The notes below the pieces were generated by a model. The model saw only the letters and a list, made by a program, of their open reading frames with translations, was not told the origin of the DNA and did not search any database. Below, in pieces: positions 32,325 to 43,250 of a stretch of 64,000 nt of DNA; position 1 is the first letter of the stretch, and every line of letters starts with the position of its first letter. The DNA lies in contig CALZFC010000027.1 in the NCBI GenBank assembly GCA_945643635.1, forward strand, positions 372,001 through 436,000, in the 5' to 3' direction. The position numbers and the translations under genes were made by a program. Source of the stretch: Allodiplogaster sudhausi (Eukaryota; Nematoda; Chromadorea; Rhabditida; Diplogasteridae).

Positions 32325-33240
32325 TTATCCAGAAATGACGGCGCAAGTGAGCGCCGTGATGGCGACCTGGGGACGGGCCGGGTCTACCCAAGCGGTGCCC
32401 GCGGCGTTGCACGACAGAGTCATCGTGGCGAACTTGCCGAAGCCGGCTAGGATCTCTCCGCCTTCACCTTCGTTCACCTTAAATTATTCACTTATCTGTA
32501 ACAAACAAATATGTACTTTTCGTTTGTCACAACAAAAACCTTTTGTCTACTTTCTGAAATTACAGACTGAACATCGGTATCTGTATGAATATTGTTTGAA
32601 TAAAAAAATGTCTGGTCGTCTGTCATATGGATACAACTATACTCAGTCTTTCATCCGCTCTCTTGCTCGTCTCTCTCTCGCTCTCACTCTCTCTCTCTCT
32701 CTCGTTCTCTACCTCTCACCTGTATCTCTCGTTTTGTCGCTCTCCCTCTCTGTCTCTCATTCTCTCTGCTGCCACCTCAATGACTGCCGCTCCCTTCTGT
32801 CCTCCTCCACAGATGAGCTTTCGCAGCGCGCACTTGCCAGCGGGTGCAGTGATAACGTCAGAGACGAAGCTAAGTCCTCCTATTTTCATCTTGACGATGC
32901 TGGTCTCGCCTCCGTCCAGCTTGAGGAAGCTGATCTCGCCTCCGTTCGTATTCTTGAGCGGCTCCACCTTCAGCATATCCTTCGTGCATTTCCCGCATGA
33001 GAGAGAGGCGCGCTCAACATTCACTATTTCTATAATATTTTAAGGATTAATTTAATTGGGATTTATTTTTTGTGTATATGTTATCTCTATCGAAATCCAA
33101 CCTCTAAAATAAAACAGAACATTAATTTAATTAACCTTTCCCGTTGTGCTGTTTAGACTGACAGCGAAGACGGAATGGCCAGCGTGTGCAGTTGCGGAGA
33201 GGGCGGCCGTGGCGGCGACGAGCACGAGTGTGAATTGCAT
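32325..33240 (-). CDS. Secreted C6-domain protein, copy 10 (type A, divergent)
   Basis: Exons 33163-33240, 32776-33012 and 32325-32477 give 155 aa. The signal peptide is unchanged at the protein level. Exon 2 starts RASLSCGKC and reads KVEPLKNTNGGEISFLKL, then DGGETSIVKM and KIGGLSFVSD. Exon 3 starts VNEGEGGEILAGFGKFATM. It is the most diverged intact copy but keeps all six cysteines, the W and every splice position. Intron 2 is about 300 nt with a CT run on plus (32655-32765). The TATA region reads GATATAAAGC on minus (about 33296-33302), one A shorter than the others. Confidence 0.8.
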
Positions 33241-33559
33241 TTCGAGAAGAGGAGAAGAAGTCGGATTGGCTGCTATCAATGGCAGATGCCGGCGCTTTAT
33301 ATCCTTTAGCATTTGAGAGAACCAGAGCGACGGACATGACCTTTGTGCAAATAATGCCGTTCACAGGCCAAAAAACAAGCTTCTGTGCAGTTTTTGTTCA
33401 AATATTGGATAAATGCGATTTCCAGACGCAATCGTCTAAAAAGAGAGAGAGGGATAGAGAGAGATAGGGAGAATAAATGGCTTGCAGTGGCCTTTCTCTC
33501 TGTTAGTTCCTTGTTGACCTGCTTTTTTACATTAAGTTCAATGCTGACATATTTTGTAC

Positions 33560-34085
33560 AATTTCAGTACAATGCAGAAAAAGATGTCTAGGTATTCGTG
33601 CTTCGTGCACTCCGCCCTCGAACAAATCGGACAAGTTGTGTAAGCCACGATTTTCGCTAAACCTCTGTGTATGCATGCATGATGTATGTGTTGTGTATAT
33701 GGATCTGGCGAGGCGTGGGAGAGGTTTATTAGAAGAGAGTGAAGAAGATCACCGCTTTAGAAAAAGAACACAGAAAGAAGTGATGTATGTGATCTCGCAG
33801 GCTAGTGCTTAAATAGGCGAGACTCACAGATGCTAATCTATATAATGCCGCGTTTCTCAAGACAGCCAATAGTTGAAGGCCACGTTGCCAAATGATAGCC
33901 ACTATGGAAACGCCACGTAGCCATTACAACAAATTACACTCAGAGAGTCAACTAAAAGCATGCAGCACAAAATATATGCAAATATGCATTTATCTATACA
34001 ACACCTCTCCACGAAGATTGAAAGCTTACAGTTTTATAAAACATCAACGGGGACAACGAAAAATAAGAGCTAGTCATAGCTCTTC
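33560..34085. other. Stretch outside the C6 unit, nothing recognised
   Basis: After the 5' flank of copy 10 the sequence shows no match to the amplification unit and no coding signal until 34086. It includes short ATGCATGC and GTATATGG motifs only. Confidence 0.4.
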
Positions 34086-34344
34086 TTAGAGGGGACAGGG
34101 TCCAATCGCATCGGCGGCTGTCGTTGACGCTGGGGGAGCGACTGGACTGAAGGAACGACTGCTGCGCATGTAGTCGATGAGAGGCTCGTCTTCCGATGTG
34201 CTGCTTGAAGTGTTGGCGCGAAAGTAGAAATTGATTGCCTCTGTGCCGATGACGCAACGCTGCTTGAGTTGCTCGACCTTGCCGCCCCGCTGCCGCGGCT
34301 CGAACCGTTTGCCGACGAGGCGGGTTTCTCGACCCACTCGCATT
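34086..34344 (-). CDS. Candidate terminal exon of an unrelated gene inside the array
   Basis: A minus-strand frame of 86 codons with strong third-position G/C bias runs from an acceptor (GACCAG, plus-strand CTGGTC 34345-34350) or its Met at 34343 to stop TAA at 34086-34088. It reads RFEPRQRGGKVEQLKQRC, then TEAINFYFRANTSSS and a Ser/Ala/Pro-rich tail. No family is recognised and no upstream exon was found. The codon bias contrasts with the surrounding noncoding sequence. Confidence 0.45.
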
Positions 34345-34751
34345 CTGGTCAGTTACGCTTGATTGATCCAGATCATTTGCCACAATGTCATTCCTTCTAT
34401 GCCGTCCCACATGCATCATTGTGGCATAGAATGTGTCCAACAAAATAGACTTCAGCGGACTCGTGTTCGGTTCTCACACCAGCTGATTCGCGTATGTCTT
34501 GATTACGCAGCCATTCTACAACTTCACTGCATGGGCTACTCGTCCTTTACAATTTATTGAGAGCGTATTTTGTCTGCGTTTTGAAAGCATAACTTTCATC
34601 ATCGGGGACATGACGGGGGGTTGGAATTAGTGCATCTTTTTAAAACGAATGAAATTCATCAAATGATTCGGGATGAATATACAAATTCAAATGCCTTCTC
34701 ACTTAATCAATCAATACTACAATATGCTCGGGGGAGGTTGCTGGTCTTCCC

Positions 34752-35551
34752 TTATGCAGAGATGACGGCGCAAGTGAGTGCAGTGATGGCGACCTCGGGA
34801 TGGGCCGGGTCGACCCAGGCGGTGCCCTCAGCGTTGCACGACAGAGTCATCATGGCGGGCTTGCCGAAACCGGCCAGGATCTGGTCGCCTTTACCCGCGT
34901 TCACCTTAAATCATTCACTTATTTGTAACAAACGAATACGGTCGTTTATAACGAAAAAAAGTGTTGTCTATTTTCATCAATTGGAGTCCGACCAACTGTG
35001 TCTGCATATCACATTGTCTCTCTCGCTCGCACAATTTTTCTCTCCCTCTCTATATCTCATTATCTCTCGCCACCTCAATGACTGCCGCTCCCTTCTGTCC
35101 TCCTCCACAGACGAGCTTCCGCTGCGCACACTCGCCAGCGGGTGCCGTGACGACGTCGGAGATGAAGCTAAGCTCTCCGATGTTCATCTTGACGATGCTG
35201 GTCTCGCCTCCGTCCAGCTTGACGAAGCTCATCTCGCCTCCGTTCGTACTGTTGCGCGGCTCCGCCTTCAGCAGGTCTTTTGTGCACGTCCCGCATGGCA
35301 GGGCGGCGCGCTCAACATTCAATATTTCCATAACAAAGGACAATATTTTAGGGATTAATTTAATTGAGATTTATTTTTAGTTTATATGTTAATTCTATCT
35401 AGATCCAACCTCTAAAGTAAAAGAGAACTTTTATTTTATTTAATAAAGCTTCTGTTGTGCTGTTTAGACTGACGGCGAAGACGGAATGGCCAGCGTGTGC
35501 AGTGGCGGAGAGGGCGGCCGTGGCGGCGACGAGCACGAGTGTGAATTGCAT
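34752..35551 (-). CDS. Secreted C6-domain protein, copy 11 (type A)
   Basis: Exons 35474-35551, 35074-35310 and 34752-34904 give 155 aa. TATAAAA (minus) at 35608-35614, followed by GCACCAGG in place of GCGCCCGG. Exon 2 starts RAALPCGTC (CGTC instead of CGMC) and has the canonical type A triple repeat. Exon 3 has CNAEGTAWVDPAHPEV and ends VISA as in type B. Its 3' flank (below 34752) is of type B kind, with no retroelement. All splice sites and six cysteines are present. Confidence 0.82.
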
Positions 35552-36399
35552 TTCGAGAAGAGGAGAAGAGAGCGGATTGGCTGCTGTCAATAGCAGATGC
35601 CTGGTGCTTTTATATCCTTCGATATTTGATAGAACGAGAGGGGCGAGCATGGTTCATTGTGCAAACCGTGAAATTCAGATGCCAAAAAACACAGTACAAC
35701 TTTGTATTGGATACATGCGATTTCCGGACGCAAACGCCTAAAATAGAAAGAGCGAGAGAGATTGCGAGAAGCAAAGGCTTGATGTGGCCTATCTCTATCT
35801 TAGTTTCGCATTGAACTGATTGTTTATACAGGCTTTTTGGATACGACTTTTTTTACATCGTGTTCAATGCGGACATATTTGGTACAATTTCAATACACTG
35901 TAATACCACGAGTGGTACAAAGAATATGACCTCAAGCTTCAATTAAAATTCAAGCGTTCAACCTCGATTTCCGGACGCAAACGCCTGAAGAGAGAAAGGG
36001 AAAGTGAGAGAGCCAATGAGAGAGAGAGACAGAGAGACAGAGATTATGAGCAGCAAAGCCTTATTGTCGCCTTTCTCTCTACCTTGGTTTCACTTTGACC
36101 TAATTGTTTATACATGCTTCACCTCCTTTTGGCAACGGCTTTGTTACATCGAGTTCATCGAGTACTTATTTATAACAATTTCGATACACCGCAGAAAAAA
36201 AGATGTTTTGATATTCATGCATCTTGCTTCTTCAGTCAACACTCGGCACTCGAACAAGTCGGAAAGTTGTGGAATGTATGAAACTCTTTCAAAGAACAAA
36301 TTGCTTGGAAAACAGCGGAATGCATGAGCAAATTAGACTCTGTTAAAACGAGGAGCTTATTTCGATTAGTATAGATTATTTTACACGAATCTATTTTTT

Positions 36400-37050
36400 T
36401 TTTAATTATGTTTTGCCGAAAATTGTTTGCGATCCGAGACAGATACGACCCTGAATGGTAATTTATGGTCGACAGGGTAAAAACTTCTTCTTTTTTTAAA
36501 CATCACAAATAGGTTTTATTGACGTGAGGACGGCGAAAGTTATTTTCGTCTTTATTTTCCTTGTATTGTCATTTTAGTGCAAACACCTGGTCTGGAAGGG
36601 CCTCGACCAAGCCAGACCCCGGTGCGTCTGTGCTTCGGTGGTTACAACGCTTACATCTGCGACTATAAACATCAAAAACGTTGCCAGTTTTTTGAGAGCT
36701 TTCGAATGATGTATAATATGATGAGGTTTGCCACCACACGCCGAAAGTCTTACCTTGTTACACATGTCCCAGACCACTGTGTATTGCAGAAGTGGATGTT
36801 TCCAGGACATATGTCCGTTTGATTCTGAAAAGGTCATGACCGTTGTCCGGGACATGACAAATGGCAAGATTAGTGGCCCTGTTGGTCATAGCAGCTAATC
36901 GGTGCAGCAAAGTGAGAGTGATTTCGGCACGGAGACAGACGGTTGTTCATAACCTTCAGCTCACGGTGGACGAGCAGAATGTATCGGATTGTGGATGTGG
37001 ACAGGACTACTCATGATCGAGTTTTTATAGGTATAGCCAATTGTATGAGT
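36400..37050 (+). pseudogene. Third relic of the cysteine-rich ORF, opposite strand
   Basis: On plus, the part from CTTACCTTGTTACACATGTC (36752) to about 37020 matches 17640-17950 in reverse complement, including GTATCGGATTGTGGATGTGG. The frame is broken differently (PCYTCPRPLCIAEVDV, then shift). Just upstream (36577-36750) an open stretch reads RLCFGGYNAYICDYKHQKRC, which may be an earlier part of the same dead gene. Confidence 0.35.
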
Positions 37051-37574
37051 GGTCTCGCCTGGCATAGTCTCTTCATTTGTCACAGATTATCAGGGCTGAT
37101 CATCAGGTTGTTGCAATGAACCCCTGGGTCACAGCAGCTACTCCCGGGTGAAAATTCGCCAGCGGACGATGATTATAAACCAGTTTAGTGCCCGCCTGCC
37201 GCACGCAGTCGTCCGAAGTTTGATTTCTTATCATATAACATAATTTATTGCTCCCGCCCTCTCGGTGTTGCGGTTTTTATCTCTCGCTCTGTCTCTCCTT
37301 AATTTTTCATGCACTTCTTCTCACCATAAGAACAGACACTCTAATGAAAGATGAAACTTCTTACCTCATCTTCCTTGGCAATCATAGAGATTCACAGTCT
37401 AATTTGAACATTAGTCTTTATCACAAATTATTTATCAATTATCGCCTTGTGATAGAGTAATCTTCATCATTGGAAACATGAGGGGGGGGGGGGTTTGAAG
37501 GACTGAAATTCATCAAATGGTTCAGGTTGATTCAATCAATACTACAATATGATCGGGGAATGCTGGTTCTTCAC

Positions 37575-38301
37575 TTATGCAGACATGACGGCGCAAGAGA
37601 GCTCAGTGATGGCGACTTTGGGACGGGCCGGGTCGACCCAGGCGGTGCCCTCGGCGTTGCACGACAGAGTAATCACGGCGGGCTTGCCGAAACCGGCAAA
37701 GACTGCGCCACCTTTACCTGCGTTCACCTGAAATCGTTCACCCTCATTCACCTTAAATCATTCTTCTCTCACTTTATCGTATTGTCTCACTCTGTCTTTC
37801 TTCCGCTCGGTCTCTCATTCTCTCGCAACCTCAATGAGTGCCGCTCCCTTCTGTCCTCCTCCACAGATGAGCTTCCGTTGCGCACACTGGCCAGCGGGTG
37901 CACTGTGGACGTCGGATGCGAAGCTAGTCTTTCCTACGTTCACCTTGACGAGGCTGGTCACGCCTCCTTCCACCTTCACGAGGTTGGTCTCTCCTCCGTC
38001 CGTCTTGTCGCCCACCAGAAGCAGATCCTTTGTGCACATCGCGCATTTCAGGGCGGCGCGCTCAACATTCAGACAATATTTTTGTAAGGATTAATTTAAT
38101 TGAGAACAAATCTTATCACGGTGAGCAATTCAATTTATTTTTTTGTTTATATGTTATTTCTATCATGATCTATCCTGTAAAATAAAAGAGAATATTAATT
38201 TCATAAAGACTGTTTAGACTGACGGCGAAAACGGAATGGCCAGCGTGTGCAGTGGCGGAGAGGGCGGCCGTGGCGGCGACGAGCACGAGTGTGAATTGCA
38301 T
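37575..38301 (-). CDS. Secreted C6-domain protein, copy 12 (type B)
   Basis: Exons 38224-38301, 37830-38060 and 37575-37727 give 153 aa. TATAAAA (minus) at 38358-38364. Exon 2 begins RAALKCAMC, reads LLVGDKTDGGETNLVKV, EGGVTSLVKV and NVGKTSFASD, then VHSAPAGQC. Exon 3 is VFAGFGKPAVITLSC and PKVAITELSC. It is closest to copy 6 on plus (same CAMC loop, NVGKTSF, ITELSC). It is the outermost minus copy; its 5' flank (38500-39130) ends the array. Confidence 0.82.
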
Positions 38302-38485
38302 TTCGAGAAGAGGAGAAGAGAGCGGATTGGCTGCTGTCAATGGCAGATGCCGGGCGCTTTTATATCCTTTAGCATTCGATAGACGTACGGGCATGGTGCA
38401 TTGTGCAAACAGTGCCATTCAGATCCCAAAAGGCAGAACTTTGTGTTCAAATATTGGATACAAACGATTTCCGGACGCGAACGCC

Positions 38486-38487
<2 letters not shown>

Positions 38488-38522
<35 letters not shown>
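38488..38522. repeat. GA microsatellite in the 5' flank of copy 12
   Basis: A run of GA repeats where other copies have a CT/GA tract in the same promoter-upstream position; it mirrors the CT run at 22100-22145 before copy 6. Confidence 0.85.
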
Positions 38523-38523
<1 letters not shown>

Positions 38524-39138
38524 GGGCGTTCTCGCTATTAGTTCCGCGTTGACCTGATTGTTTATCTCTTTTTGGTTACGACTTTTTCTTACATCGTGTT
38601 CAATGCAGAAATATTTGGTACAATTTCAATACACTGTAGTACCAAGAATGACACTTAGGTTATTCGGATATCAAAGAATATGACCTCGAGCATCAATCAA
38701 AATTCAAGCGTTCAACCTCACAAGGCCCTTGCTTAACTTCACTCACGCCCCTCCTGCAACATAAAAACAAGTTCCCGGTAAAGAGCAAAGATTATAAAAG
38801 AAAGGGCTTAAAAGAAGAAGGCCCAAGAGATTTAGAAGAAAAACAAACAAACAATCAATACTACTCAACATCACACGCGTGACTGGCACTTCTATAATCG
38901 ACTCTACGCCAAATACTTGCTATATTGTGATTATTGTGAATAAACCAATCAATATTCACAATAATCAATCACAAAATTACGAGCAACTACTCACTTGCAA
39001 TGCTTCTCGAAGCAATACAGTGTCCCCGTAGTACTTAATCATCTCAATCTGCAGTGATTAAAATGTTCTGTGACTTGCTGTGCTTGTGTTTCTCTGTTGT
39101 TATTTTCTCTTCACTTCACCGGTTCAAGTTAGGAGGAA

Positions 39139-39300
39139 CATGACGAATGAGGAGCAGGCAAAGCATGCGGAGATGCGCAAGCAACTAAACGTTCTTCGTC
39201 CAGCGGAGCCGATGAAGCAGTAGTGCATCTATGAGCTGTGGATCGAGAGCGAGATTCGCGAGATTCATATGGCTACAAAAATTAAATATTTTGCTGCCGT
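39139..39300 (+). pseudogene. Coding-like fragment with in-frame stop
   Basis: From ATG at 39140 a frame reads MTNEEQAKHAEMRKQLNVLR, PAEPMKQ, then TAG, then CIYELWIESEIREIHMAT. The composition on both sides of the TAG is coding-like, so a dead exon is the simplest reading. It starts directly where the C6 repeat unit ends (about 39130). Confidence 0.4.
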
Positions 39301-40074
39301 TATTGAAATAAATTTTTTTTTTCAAATATTTTTCCAATAACTAAAAGCTTCTAGTAAAGAAATTTTTCAGAAATAGCCATAAACTTGATCTAAAATGACT
39401 GCAAAAAAGCAACATTGCCTAATTGTTAGGAATTTTTTTTTGAGCATTACTTGGGTCGCGGTTTTGGCTGTTTCACAGAAAATATCCTTTCGTAGTGAGG
39501 AATTGGCGCGCAAACGTTCCCAACCTGAATTGAGTTTTTTTTGTATTCGAAATGTAAAAAAAAGGGAGTGACGAGAGAAGAAAGGCATTCGTGTAATTAG
39601 GAGCAAACTATAAACTTTAACAAGGAGCAAACTAGCAACTTTACACATTCGATTGTTCTATTTATTTCTGCATAATATTCAAGTGTCGTCACATCCAAAT
39701 TAATTTTATGACTCTAAATAAATAAATAAGTAGTTCTTCACACTGCAAACTTTCATTCGCCGGAGAACAGTGGGAAAAGATTGACTCATTTATTGACACG
39801 GATATAACGGACATTCTCTTTTTCCATTCTAAATTGCCATACGATGCCGATTTACATATATTATGTTCAAATTTATATTGAATGAGGTTACTTATTGTTA
39901 GGCAGAGCAGAGAACTGAGAGAGTTTTGTTGATCTATAGATGCGAGAATTGGCTAAAGCATACTGCAATATCCAGATGCTGTAAGCCAGGTGCAGGTGAA
40001 TGAATGGAGAACTTGTCCATTTTCTCCTTCTCTCTCTCTCACTGTCTCACTCTTTCTCTCGCATTCTCTCTTCA

Positions 40075-40109
<35 letters not shown>

Positions 40110-40135
40110 TGCTTGCCTACCACAGACTCGATAGA
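39301..40135. other. Intergenic with CT tract
   Basis: AT-rich sequence without coding signal, then a CT-rich tract at 40028-40110 leading into an acceptor-like CTACCACAG at 40127-40135. Confidence 0.5.
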
Positions 40136-40650
40136 TGCTCTTGAGGCGTCGTTGCGCAACCCGCATAAGAAGTACGGCCCGGAAGCAGTGGCGAATTGCC
40201 TCAGGGCGAGGGAGAGAGGGAGCGCGAACGAGAGAGAAAGACAGGCTGAGAAACGGAGAAATAAAGAAAGAAAAGGGAGACAAGGCAGGACTGTTCGAAA
40301 GTGTCAATTGCGATGATCGGAAAAGAGGTAGAAATGGCTAGAGATTGTGCGATTGCGGAGACTTCAGACGACGCGCGTGTGAGAAAGAATAAGCAGGACA
40401 GAAGAGAGAGCGACATAGAATGGGGCCGATCTATGATTCCTCTGCTTCTCTCTCGCTCTCTCTTTCTCTCTCCCTTGCCTACCTCTCTCTCTCTCTCTCT
40501 CACTCTCTCTCTCTGCCAATCCCTTCTTCTCACACTCTCTCATCGTTGGCAGATCACGACAGACTGTTGAAGCTCATCTGTTGGCACCCGGACCAAGTGT
40601 GCGGCCATAAAAAGGCGAAGGCCATGCACACAGACCACATGGCTCTTCTA
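40136..40650 (+). CDS. Two candidate exons of an unrecognised gene
   Basis: After the acceptor CTACCACAG, 40136-40197 reads SIDALEASLRNPHKKYGPEA, with GTGGCG (the donor type used by C6 intron 2) next. After TTGGCAG, 40553-40650 reads HDRLLKLICWHPDQVCGHK, then KAMHTDHMALLAS. The phases of the two pieces do not match directly, so an exon is missing or one edge is wrong. The intervening 350 bp is GA/CT-rich. No domain is recognised. Confidence 0.35.
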
Positions 40651-41007
40651 GCTAGCTCTCACGGCCGAGAAAAAAACCCGGTCTCTCCACACACACTCCC
40701 GCACCGCCACTTCGCTCTGTTCTCGAGCTGCAAAAACGGTCGACATACAGACATCTCTCATGCCTCGGGGCACTACATAAACCGTGCCAGAGCATCGTTC
40801 GAACCATCCATCAGCTCACTCAGGTTGTTCTCTCGCTTCATTCTCTCATTCTATATCTTATCTCGAGTTCTAGATTCCTTGGACCTATTTAATACCCACT
40901 CTACTACTCAATAATTACTATATATTAATATATTACTGCAATTTACTTTAGATATTCAACAATATGTAAATGATATTTAAAAAGCTTGTTAAGGAGCTCG
41001 AGACAAG

Positions 41008-42449
41008 ATGAAGTTGGCTGTCGTCGCCTGTCTTTTCCTCCTTCATGCAACCTTTGCAAGCGCTGAGGTTCCTCGTAGACTTTTTGTATTTATCATTAAT
41101 TTATTATATTGTTTTATTAATTTATAATCTAAATTGTGTTTTTTTCTCGAAACAATGTTTTCCTTTACATTTTTACACTCACTTTTAACACATTTCTTCC
41201 CCTTCTTATTATGCATCGAAAGAAAAATAAATATTTTTTTTTATTTTAGAAGCAGCGACAACATTTTTGCGATTATAAACAATTTAATAATCATTTTATA
41301 TTTGAAGGAAAACAAGACGACTTCTGCGGCGGCCGTCCGCTGCAAGCGCCAATATGGCGGCTATGGATGCGGCGGTTACTATCCTCGATACCTCGCGCCG
41401 GTGGCGGCGCCAGCGGTTGGCATCGTCTTCTTTCTCTCTTTACCTCTCTCTTTCACTCTCACTCTCTCTTTCTCTCTCGCTCACGCTCTCTCCTCTATAG
41501 GAAAAAAAACGTAGTGGCCTGCACATATTTGTCATTTGTTATCTAATCAGTACTTTAATCAATTAACAAAATCATATTTTAAAAAAATCGATAATAAAAT
41601 TTATCATTTCAAGGCCTGCGCCCCGGTGTGCATGCCAGCATGCCAGCCAGCGTGCGTGGTAGCAGTTGCGCCTCCTCCTCCTCCTCCTCCTCCGCCTCCG
41701 CCTCCTCCTCCCCGCTACTGCGCGCCCGTCTGCATGCCCGCATGCATCCAGAGCTGTGTCGTCGCCGTGCCCGCTCCTCCCCCGCCCCCTCCTCCGCCGC
41801 CCCCTCCTCCGCCCGTCTGCATCCCGCAATGCATGCCAGTCTGCGCGCCAGCGTGCATCTCGCTTAGAGTCAGTCAACTTTTTCTTATTACTGATTTTAA
41901 GTTCATAAAATATTTAAAGAAGCTCGTTAAAAATATTTACTTTAGACATTGACATTAACAGTTTGTTTCATATAAAATTAATTATTATTTCCAAAAAATG
42001 AGATATATTATTAGTAATTTACTCTATTACTATTTTTAAATAAAACCTCATTAAAACATCAAATAATAATGAATTGACAGGTCGCCCTCCCGCCGCCTCC
42101 TCCTCCGCCGCCAGTCTGCGCGCCCGTGTGCATGCCGGCTTGCCTGCCTACATGCGTTGTGGCTCCTCCGCCGCCGCCTCCTCCGCCTCCTCCTCCTCCG
42201 CCCGTCTGTGCGCCCGTGTGCATGCCGGCGTGCATTCCTAGCTGTGTCGTCGCAGTGCCCGCTCCTCCCCTTCCACCTCCTCCGCCGGTTTGTGCTGCTC
42301 CTTGCATGCCGGCGTGCGTGCCATCCTGCGTCGCTTACTACCCGGTCGCCGCTCCTCCGCCGCCGCCTCTCCCTGTCGTGCGCGCCTGTGCGCCGGTCTG
42401 TATGCCGAGCTGTCTGCCTTCATGCGTCGCCGGAGGCTATCCTTATTAG
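41008..42449 (+). CDS. Secreted proline-rich protein with C-x3-C repeats
   Basis: Exons 41008-41067, 41308-41415, 41614-41868 and 42081-42449 (stop TAG) give 263 aa, all introns phase 0. Exon 1 is a signal peptide (MKLAVVACLFLLHATFASAE). Exon 2 is a short Gly/Tyr segment with a basic site (VRCKRQYGGYGCGGYYP). Exons 3 and 4 alternate cysteine blocks (CAPVCMPACQPAC, CAPVCMPACIQSC, CIPQCMPVCAPAC, CAPVCMPACLPTC, CAAPCMPACVPSC, CAPVCMPSCLPSC) with polyproline runs up to 14 long. The C-x3-C-x3-C spacing is that of the nematode C_tripleX repeat (ABU/PQN-type proteins, linked in C. elegans to pharyngeal cuticle). A structural extracellular role is inferred. The repeat number may be misassembled or length-polymorphic. 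A weak TATTTAAA lies at 40974-40981. Confidence 0.85.
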
Positions 42450-43250
42450 GAATTTCTCTAACTCTCTCTCTCTCGTACTCTCTCACTCTCTCGCCCTCTC
42501 TCACTGCGAACGGATCGTTCACGAACATATTTGTATATACATAGGCCTCATTGGGAGATGCCCTGTCAACATTGACGATATATGCATGTATGTATATTGT
42601 GAAAAGATGCATGTTGATAAATTAAATCAGCTGAAACCATCTCAGTTCTAGAAAAGCAACTACTTCATTTGAAGAGGTTCTAAAGATATAGACGCCGTTT
42701 TTAGTATTGCTAAAAAGAGAGAAGTTAGAAGCATTTAGCTGAGGAAGATACTACGACAATCAAAAATAGAAGAAGACCATGAAAAGAGATCCAAAATAAA
42801 CGATCTCTCTCACAAACGACAACTCCAAGCGATAAATGCGTTGAAGTCTGTGCTTCTCCAACTCGCCAAACAAGTCGTCAAATTAACTGAATTACAAAAA
42901 AAAAGATAGAAAAGGTCAAACATATATGTATTTAGTTATGCATAGGTATACTAGTTACTCGTCTGTGATAAGTTTCCGCTCCCTCCTAACAATTAACAAT
43001 GTCGTACATATGCTGCAATTAAAGAAACAAAACATAATTCCAAAACCAAAATGGAAGTATTTGTGCATATTTTTTTAAGCAATCTGTATCATAAATAAGA
43101 AAAAAAGACGCTGAGGATTTCTTTTTTTCTCTCACTTCTTTCGCTCTCTCTCTCTCCCTTCTTTCTCTCTCTATCTCTGTCTCTTTTACTCTCTCTCTCA
43201 ATCTCTCTCTCTCTCTCACTCTCTCTCTTTCGCTCACTTCTTTCGCTCTC
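42450..43250. other. Intergenic with CT tracts
   Basis: CT repeats directly follow the stop codon (42459-42500) and return at 43120-43250. No coding signal in between. An obvious AATAAA for the plus gene was not found in the first 150 nt. Confidence 0.5.

Noticed and set aside
34621..35358. Long plus-strand open frames running through the minus-strand C6 copies (also antisense frames over the plus copies)
   Set aside because: They are reverse readings of GC-biased exons. They recur at every copy, change frame across introns and lack start, splice or family support.
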